Shown in pieces: positions 58,185 through 64,000 of a DNA stretch of 64,000 nt. Each line of letters begins with the position of its first letter. Position 1 is the stretch's first letter. This DNA comes from Jeotgalibacillus campisalis (GTDB taxonomy: Bacteria; Bacillota; Bacilli; Bacillales; Jeotgalibacillaceae): positions 682,001-746,000 of the forward strand of contig NZ_JXRR01000014.1 of the NCBI RefSeq assembly GCF_000829515.1, read 5' to 3'. The translations under genes were made by a program, and so were the position numbers. Below the pieces are notes generated by a model. That model was not told where the DNA came from. It saw only the letters and a list, made by a program, of their open reading frames with translations, and did not search any database.

Positions 58185-59242
58185 TTATTGTCCGTCCTTC
58201 CTTTGGATACGAGTACCAGCCGAATTTGAAAAAAGCTTGCCCTTGGCACTAAATCTTTTATTTCTTTCATTCTTTTATTTCTTATGCTATTAGCAGCAAG
58301 CCAAATTTCATCCTGCAGACTGAGCTCCACATAAGGTTCAATGGAAAACGTTTGGACCATAAGGGCAATCTCGATAATATGATCTTCAATCGTGCTTGTT
58401 TTTAGATTTCGAATCTGCGCTATTTTTTCAATGGTATAGAACTGTTGGATGTATCTCAGCGTTTTTTCAGTGGAAACAGTCAGGACAAATTCTTTTTGAG
58501 TTATATCCTTCTGAATTGAATTAAGGATTGGATAAGTATTTTTATCTTGTATTTCTGTAAGAATATAGTGAAGTGTGTTTAAGAAACGAATATGCACTTC
58601 TGATTCATCCGTTTTAAAATGGTCAGCCAGCTGCCGGGGGGTTTGCCCAATTAATTGAAAGCCGGTCATTTGCTGAACAATATAATCAGGATGATCTGGA
58701 AATTTATTTTTCATAAAGATCTTCGTTAATTCTAAATATAGTTTTTTAGTGTTTTTGCGTCTATCATCTTTCCAATTTAAAAATGTATGTTTTACCCAGT
58801 GTTGAATATCGGGATCACGCTGTACAGGAAAAAATCGATTTTCCTGATGAATGTAATTCGACAAAGACTGGGATAGCAACAAAAGTCTTTTCCAAAAAAT
58901 TGTTGCTCTGTCATGGTAAAGCCAGCCTTTTAAATAAAAGGGAAAAGGATGATTTTTAAAATAAGCGTCAAGTGCGTTTTCTCCGTCTTCCGATACTCGC
59001 CATCTTTGTTCTTGAAACTCGATTAAATACTTGTTCATTATTAGGCGCTCACAACTTTGATCAAAAGATTTCCTTGATAAGTGCGGATAAATTTGAAAGA
59101 AATCATGCGCTCCATATAAATGAGCGTCTTGAATTGTCTGTGAAGTTTTCTTTCCTGATATCAAATGAAAAATTGCGGAGCGGCTTCGATCTCCATTAAA
59201 TAAGCGAAAACAGAGCAATAAGATCGCATCCAAATAGGTCAT
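58109..59242 (-). CDS. ypbB: YpbB, HTH-containing RecQ-associated protein
   Basis: A 377-residue protein with a C-terminal helix-turn-helix (YTIEKIAQIRNLKTSTIEDHI, about 270-290) of the helix-turn-helix-40 type that elsewhere occurs fused to RecQ. The N-terminal 200 residues are helical and unrecognised. The 76-base overlap with recQ and the shared operon suggest the two proteins work together. An extended -10 (TGATAAAAT) lies about 30 bases upstream. Confidence 0.84.
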   Translation of the reverse strand: MTYLDAILLLCFRLFNGDRSRSAIFHLISGKKTSQTIQDAHLYGAHDFFQIYPHLSRKSFDQSCERLIMNKYLIEFQEQRWRVSEDGENALDAYFKNHPFPFYLKGWLYHDRATIFWKRLLLLSQSLSNYIHQENRFFPVQRDPDIQHWVKHTFLNWKDDRRKNTKKLYLELTKIFMKNKFPDHPDYIVQQMTGFQLIGQTPRQLADHFKTDESEVHIRFLNTLHYILTEIQDKNTYPILNSIQKDITQKEFVLTVSTEKTLRYIQQFYTIEKIAQIRNLKTSTIEDHIIEIALMVQTFSIEPYVELSLQDEIWLAANSIRNKRMKEIKDLVPRASFFQIRLVLVSKGRTDNKWKIPYLNTLDSGLSERVKKKSSKV

Positions 59243-59375
59243 AAAAGCTCTCCTTTAATGAGTTCATTGCTTTATTTTATCATGTTTTTGTCGATTACTG
59301 TCCGATTTCTTTTTGTCTAATAGGGTAAAATTAGAATGGTTCAAGCAATTCCATTGAAGATTAAGCATCTTTCTA

Positions 59376-59404
59376 TTGAAAAAGCTCAATGACATGTTTA
59401 GAAT
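59376..59404 (+). promoter_or_regulatory. Sigma-A promoter of fer
   Basis: TTGAAA (59376-59381) and TAGAAT (59399-59404) are 17 bases apart. The leader is about 50 bases. The promoter is divergent from ypbB. Confidence 0.65.
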
Positions 59405-59449
59405 GATACATGATACTTTTTTTGTGTTTTAGAGGATTTATTGAACTAG

Positions 59450-59710
<261 letters not shown>

Positions 59711-59717
59711 ATAACAG

Positions 59718-59753
59718 AAAACTGCGAAAACCAATGGTTTTCGCAGTTTTTTT
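59718..59753 (+). terminator. Terminator after fer
   Basis: A perfect 15-bp stem (59718-59732 with 59736-59750) and three-base loop are followed by seven T on the plus strand. The convergent rsiX ends just beyond, so it may also serve the minus strand. Confidence 0.85.
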
Positions 59754-61089
59754 ATCGAATAAATTGTTTATTGGGACCAAGAGGAACCACAATCGGTTTT
59801 TCAAGATCAAACCCCAGTTCCCTGGAATCTGATATGTTTTCAAATAAAACCTCTTGCATTCCAAAGGAAGCAGCCGTGAGCAGCACAGCTTCAATGAAGT
59901 TCTTCTTCTCCTCGTCGGTAAAGTCATTAATCTGCTTGCTTGGTGTAATAGTCAGCAAATCGTTTTCCTGCTGAGTCTCGATGGTTATGTTTTCAGGCAA
60001 TACTTTAGTAAAACCGTTTGGCACCTCTTGCTGCATTTTTTTCAAGGCATCTTCAATCGTTGCAAAAGAGGCATAAGACTGGGCAAAATACACGTTGGAA
60101 GTCCGATCATCTCTATATAAATAATAACCTTTATTTTTATTATTTAATGAAATGTCCTGTCCCCCCATTGAATCAGTACCCTCAAATTCTCCTTCACCAT
60201 TGGCTATTTTAAAAAGACGATAATTATCGTGGCCAAACGTTTGCTTTAATACCTCATTCAACACGTCAAAAGAAGATTCTTTTATACGTTCGCTAAAATT
60301 ATCTATCGTTCCTGTAATACTATCTTTCGATGGGGTGGATAGATCAACTGTTACAGGGTGATAGTCACTAAAGCCTATTGCTTCTTCGTCAATTTCATCA
60401 GCCCATCTGTTGTATAATTCAATGCTACTGTCTTCATTTTCTTTTTCCGGCAAAAGAAATGTAAAAGGAATTACATATCCATCCCATGATACCAAAGCGG
60501 TTTTGAAATAAGAACGGCCGCTTGCTTCAGCAGAATATAAGGCAGTCCCTTGAGGCTGCTCTTCTACGGTAGCGTTAAAAATAGTTGCATTAAGATTTTC
60601 ATCAAACTGCTTAGACTCATCTGCTGGCTCTGTTTCTGAGAAAGACCCGTGATCCTTGGCCTCATTGCTGCTGTTTTCTTCACCAGGCTTTTCTTTCTGT
60701 TCCTGAATAGCAGGATTTTCATCTTCTGCTTCATCACTAGAATTACTTTCTATTGTAAGTTCAGTTTTTTCTTCCTCTAAGCTGTTTATATGAGAATCCT
60801 CTGCAGATTCTTCTGTGGTTTGTTCATGGTAAGAATCAACCGCTTCATTATCTGATGAGATATTCATCTCATTATTGCTGTTGAGGAAAGGAGAAATTAA
60901 TAGAAAAAGCAGCATCAAAACAGCAGCACTGGCTGCTCCTGGAATCCACAATGTCCTTCTTTTATTTTTCTTGCTTTCTTTTAGCTTTATTTTTTTATAC
61001 ATCATTTCAGCCGTTTGTCTGTTTTTGAAGTTCGGCATCTTATTTAACATTTCTTCAATATCTTTATTATTCCACTTTGAACCGCTCAC
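59752..61089 (-). CDS. rsiX: Anti-sigma-X factor RsiX-like
   Basis: A 445-residue protein with a 45-residue cytoplasmic sigma-binding region, a membrane helix at about 47-69, an acidic Ser/Glu-rich linker (about 75-165) and an external domain. This fits RsiX, which holds sigma-X at the membrane; it is longer than the B. subtilis protein, mainly in the linker. The GTG start is inside sigX (overlap 21 bases, AGGAGG 9 bases upstream), so the pair is coupled. Confidence 0.86.
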   Translation of the reverse strand: MSGSKWNNKDIEEMLNKMPNFKNRQTAEMMYKKIKLKESKKNKRRTLWIPGAASAAVLMLLFLLISPFLNSNNEMNISSDNEAVDSYHEQTTEESAEDSHINSLEEEKTELTIESNSSDEAEDENPAIQEQKEKPGEENSSNEAKDHGSFSETEPADESKQFDENLNATIFNATVEEQPQGTALYSAEASGRSYFKTALVSWDGYVIPFTFLLPEKENEDSSIELYNRWADEIDEEAIGFSDYHPVTVDLSTPSKDSITGTIDNFSERIKESSFDVLNEVLKQTFGHDNYRLFKIANGEGEFEGTDSMGGQDISLNNKNKGYYLYRDDRTSNVYFAQSYASFATIEDALKKMQQEVPNGFTKVLPENITIETQQENDLLTITPSKQINDFTDEEKKNFIEAVLLTAASFGMQEVLFENISDSRELGFDLEKPIVVPLGPNKQFIR

Positions 61090-61609
61090 TGCTTTCTGCC
61101 TCCTTCCTGTTCGACATCTTCTCCCTTAAACTTTTAATTGCTCTATGTTGAGTCGTTTTAACTTTTCCTTCTGTCCATCCTAATATTTGAGCCGTTTCTG
61201 CTATACTGAGCTCTTGAATGTACCTCATGATCACAACCATCCTCTGATCTGTTGTGCATTGATCCAGGCACATATATAACTCTTTCATACTCTCATTCAA
61301 TTCAGCTATCTCATATGGTAATGGAGATTCAGAAGCAAGGTCTTTTTTTGACCAGTCAAAACTGCTTAAAATTCTTTTTTTGATTGTTGATTGTTTCCTG
61401 AAATGATCGATGGCTACATTTTTTGCGATAGAAAACAGCCACGTTTTTTCAGAACTTTTCCCTTGAAACTGTCCGTAGGATTTCATAACACGGATAAAGA
61501 CTTCCTGCATTAGATCTTCTGCAATATCTCGATTCTTAACTAAGTAAATCAGGAATTGAAATACATCCTGTTGATAATCCGTATATAACCTCTTAAAAAC
61601 GGAGTCCAT
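61067..61609 (-). CDS. sigX: ECF RNA polymerase sigma factor SigX
   Basis: An extracytoplasmic-function sigma factor of 180 residues: region 2 with DIAEDLMQEVFIRVMKSYGQ and KTWLFSIAKNVAIDHFRK, region 4 with IQELSIAETAQILGWTEGKVK. It probably controls envelope modification genes. The ATG at 61609 is selected because GGGGAGGAG lies 6 bases upstream. Its promoter has the ECF pattern, predicting autoregulation. Confidence 0.92.
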   Translation of the reverse strand: MDSVFKRLYTDYQQDVFQFLIYLVKNRDIAEDLMQEVFIRVMKSYGQFQGKSSEKTWLFSIAKNVAIDHFRKQSTIKKRILSSFDWSKKDLASESPLPYEIAELNESMKELYMCLDQCTTDQRMVVIMRYIQELSIAETAQILGWTEGKVKTTQHRAIKSLREKMSNRKEAESSERFKVE

Positions 61610-61637
61610 TTTAGTCTCCTCCCCGTTCATTTCATTA

Positions 61638-61663
61638 GTCGTATGTACGTTTAAAAAGTTTCA
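61638..61663 (-). promoter_or_regulatory. ECF-type autoregulatory promoter of sigX-rsiX
   Basis: On the minus strand TGAAAC (61658-61663) and CGAC (61638-61641) are 16 bases apart, the classical pattern for sigma-X/sigma-W promoters, about 30 bases before the ATG. A TATAAT further upstream may give basal sigma-A expression. Confidence 0.75.
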
Positions 61664-61862
61664 CATCTAGTGTACTATATCTGCAAACGATTAAACAGAT
61701 AGACTGGAATAGTCTGCCAGATTATATAATAAGGAAGCCGTAAAAATACCGGCTCTACATTGTTTTACATAGCCATCTTTATTAATGCGGAAAGTCTTTT
61801 TAAGGCTCAAGGATACCTGCTGTAAAGCGCCAAAGGACCTCCAGTTAATTGATAAATCTTTA
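61664..61862. other. Intergenic stretch between sigX and resE
   Basis: Apart from the sigX promoter and the resE terminator, the 338 bases between these genes show only short imperfect inverted repeats and no ORF with supporting features. Confidence 0.5.
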
Positions 61863-61904
61863 CAAAAAAATCCTATGCGGACAAGTTTGCTGTCTGCATA
61901 GGAT
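61863..61904 (-). terminator. Terminator after resE
   Basis: TCCTATGCGGACA (61871-61883) pairs with 61891-61903 with one G-U, around loop AGTTTGC. Seven T follow on the minus strand. Confidence 0.85.
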
Positions 61905-61947
61905 CTTTTTATTTAAAAGCTGAAAAGACTTCTGAGCTATTGTGGAT

Positions 61948-63726
61948 TTACAGCTGCTTATCCGGCAACTGAAACCTGAAAGTCGTACCCTGATTAAGAT
62001 TGCTTTCTACTTCAATTGCTCCATTGTGTGCTTCAATAAGGTTTTTTACTATTGCAAGGCCAAGACCCGTACCTGAACGTCCTCTCGTCCTTGCTTTATC
62101 GGCTTTATAAAATCGTTCAAAAATAAATGGAAGGTCTTCATCTGGAATCCCGATGCCAGAGTCGCTTACTTCAACTGTTAACCGTTTGGCTTCTATTGAA
62201 ACCGTCAATTGAATAATTCCGCCATCGTGTGTATGACGAAGCGCATTATCAAGTAGATTAGTCAGCACTTGTTCCATTCGATCGGGATCAAATCTCCATT
62301 CATCCTCTTTTGCTAAAAGAGAGTCAATGGTCAGCCTGATGTCTTTTTCTTTTGATACGACATTAAATTTATTTATAACTCGCTCCATAAAAGGCAGCAC
62401 GGGAAGCGTTTCATAATGCAAGGTAATATGACCTGCTTCAATTCTTGCAAGATCGAGCAATTCATTTACAAGGCGGCCCATTCGCAAGGATTCATCATAA
62501 ATAATTCGGGCAATTTCCTTTCTCTCTTCATCCGTCTGAGGAATATCATCCACGATTGCCTCGCTGTATCCCTGCAGCATAGAAATAGGAGTCCTTAGTT
62601 CATGAGAAACATTTGCAATGAAATCCTTTCGAAGCTTTTCAAGGCCTCTTTCCTCAGTCATATCCCGTATAACAGCTACCGCTCCTCGCACCAGATCGCC
62701 GCTGTACAGCGGACTGAGAATGGTGACAAAAGTTCTTCCTAAAATTGTTACTTCCCCTACCTGCTCTTCGTCCGTTTCCATTACCCGCAGAAGAAGTTCC
62801 TGAAGCTGCGGCGGCAGAGCCTCATTCATTCCTGCTGCCTGCTCCTGATACCAATATTGCAAAAAGCGATCAGCTGGAGGGTTTGAAATTAATATAGTGC
62901 CGTCCCGATTAAATGTAATGACTCCATCTGCCATAGAACTTAAAATACTCGACAGCTGCTCTTTTTCCTGGCTTAATGCATCAAGGTGATGCTTAAGCTG
63001 TCTTCCCATCTGATTGAATGCTGTAGCAAGTTCGCCTATCTCATCTTGAGTAAGGATCGGAACTTTCGTATCAAATTTACCTCTTGCTACCTCAAAAGCT
63101 CCCTCACGCATTCTTCTTAACGGAGCTGTAATCCTGGTGGAAAGGAAAAAAGCAAATATAGTTGTCAGAATGATTGCAATCCCTGCTGCTAAGACAATGA
63201 TTCGCGTTGTTTGTTCTGTTGTCTGTTGTAATGCTTCTAACGATTGATAAACATAAACTGCTCCTGAACTGCCATCTGTAAAGGTAAAAGGAACCCCGGT
63301 TATAATAACGTTTTCGTAGCGGTTTGATGAAGCGTCCGATTCAACGGACAGTTCCTGCTGAACAGATTTCTGCTGCTCTGTCACGCTTGAAAAAACCGTA
63401 CTCTGTTCAATTAATTCTCTAACATCCTGCTGATATGCTTTATTTCCATCGGAAGAAAATGTCCCAACATTCTCAATTGTCACTAATGCATAGACCGGCT
63501 CATCCACAATTTCCGAGATAATTTGAAGACTGAGATCCATGTCGCTATGATCTTCTAATATGCGGGATATTTTCTGTGCTTCAAACTGCAGAGATTGTTC
63601 AACTTCTTCAACATGGTAATTTTGGAAAAATTCAAGCAATAAAATGGTCAAAATAAACAGAACAAAGGAGACAAGCAATAGAATTGTCATCCAGAGCTTG
63701 CCTACTACACTTCTCCATATTCTCAT
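61948..63726 (-). CDS. resE: Sensor histidine kinase ResE
   Basis: A 592-residue kinase with helix 1 (about 10-32), an extracytoplasmic domain (about 33-175), helix 2 (about 178-198), HAMP, PAS, HisKA (HELRTPISMLQGYSE) and HATPase (NLLDNALRHTHDG, DSGIGIPDEDL, GTGLGLAIVKNLIEAHNG). ResE with ResD governs aerobic-anaerobic respiration and cytochrome genes. It overlaps resD by 4 bases. The position past sigX-rsiX matches Bacillus. Confidence 0.92.
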   Translation of the reverse strand: MRIWRSVVGKLWMTILLLVSFVLFILTILLLEFFQNYHVEEVEQSLQFEAQKISRILEDHSDMDLSLQIISEIVDEPVYALVTIENVGTFSSDGNKAYQQDVRELIEQSTVFSSVTEQQKSVQQELSVESDASSNRYENVIITGVPFTFTDGSSGAVYVYQSLEALQQTTEQTTRIIVLAAGIAIILTTIFAFFLSTRITAPLRRMREGAFEVARGKFDTKVPILTQDEIGELATAFNQMGRQLKHHLDALSQEKEQLSSILSSMADGVITFNRDGTILISNPPADRFLQYWYQEQAAGMNEALPPQLQELLLRVMETDEEQVGEVTILGRTFVTILSPLYSGDLVRGAVAVIRDMTEERGLEKLRKDFIANVSHELRTPISMLQGYSEAIVDDIPQTDEERKEIARIIYDESLRMGRLVNELLDLARIEAGHITLHYETLPVLPFMERVINKFNVVSKEKDIRLTIDSLLAKEDEWRFDPDRMEQVLTNLLDNALRHTHDGGIIQLTVSIEAKRLTVEVSDSGIGIPDEDLPFIFERFYKADKARTRGRSGTGLGLAIVKNLIEAHNGAIEVESNLNQGTTFRFQLPDKQL

Positions 63727-64000
63727 TCATCAAGTACCTCGAACTTGTACCCAACCCCCCACACAGTAACAATCATTTTTCCTGCTTGCTCAGATACTCT
63801 GTTTAACTTTTCGCGTAAACGCTTAACATGGGTATCCACGGTTCTGAGGTCTCCGAAAAACTCATAATGCCATACTTCCTTTAATAATTGTTCTCTATCG
63901 TAGACCTTATCAGGACTTTTTGCTAAAAATAGCAATAATTCATATTCTTTTGGCGTCAATGTCACCTCATGACCGTCTGCTGTGACACGGTGAGCATCGT
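63723..64000 (-). CDS. resD: Response regulator ResD (C-terminal part; gene continues past window)
   Basis: The frame is open to the right edge and reads DAHRVTADGHEVTLTPKEYELL then ends VGYKFEVLDE. It is the winged-helix DNA-binding half of an OmpR-family regulator; an internal ATG-like start at 63965 is not the real start. Pairing with resE by a 4-base overlap identifies it as ResD. The receiver domain is outside the window. Confidence 0.88.
   Translation of the reverse strand, partial: DAHRVTADGHEVTLTPKEYELLLFLAKSPDKVYDREQLLKEVWHYEFFGDLRTVDTHVKRLREKLNRVSEQAGKMIVTVWGVGYKFEVLDE

Overview
The window reads as a spore-forming Firmicute of the order Bacillales (Bacillaceae or Planococcaceae-like, roughly 40% G+C by eye). 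Most of it is collinear, on the minus strand, with the aspB-dinG to resD segment of the Bacillus subtilis chromosome. Sporulation and germination genes (spoIVA, sleB, ypeB, prsW), bacillithiol genes (bshA, bshB1, ypdA) and menaquinone/bc-complex genes all support this. Genus cannot be fixed from the sequence alone. No tRNA, rRNA or CRISPR array was seen.

Layout from left to right. Positions 1-11005 hold ypmB (partial), ypmA, dinG, panDCB, birA, cca, bshA, bshB1, mgsA, dapB and ypjD: repair, pantothenate, biotin ligase, tRNA maturation, bacillithiol and lysine/cell-wall precursors. A plus-strand YitT-family membrane gene (ypjC) follows. Positions 12069-17455 hold a YugP-like peptidase, ypjB, ypjA, the qcrABC bc complex, ypiF and ypiB. 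Positions 17499-30611 hold ypiA, the aromatic supraoperon (aroC-aroB-aroH-hisC-tyrA-aroA, with no trp genes inside it), cheR, ndk, the heptaprenyl/menaquinone cluster hepS-menG-hepT, and mtrB-folE. Positions 30997-40606 hold hbs, spoIVA, yphF, yphE, gpsA, der, fni, ypfD, plsC and cmk.

At 40.7-46.7 kb the conserved order is interrupted by about 6 kb of accessory DNA. It contains a four-gene operon (ABC ATPase, ABC-2 permease, OmpR-type regulator, histidine kinase), what look like two halves of a dispersed Bacillales repeat on either side of it, and a decayed IS3-family element. The operon carries a candidate response-regulator site, two 9-bp direct repeats on an 11-bp period, upstream of its first gene.

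The backbone resumes with ypfA, ypeB-sleB, prsW, ansA (+), ypdA, a MerR regulator with a cobalamin-binding domain (CarH type), ypbG, a CBS-domain protein, ypbE, ypbD, recQ, ypbB, fer (+), rsiX-sigX and resE-resD (partial). The most notable locus is the CarH-type gene. It has the full set of adenosylcobalamin-binding motifs, and three tandem 11-bp repeats overlap the -35 box of its own promoter. This predicts a light- and B12-dependent autoregulated repressor whose wider targets lie outside this window.

Terminators are well formed at most operon ends, and several stop codons sit inside terminator stems. Starts were chosen by Shine-Dalgarno spacing and homology, and many are shorter than the longest open frame.
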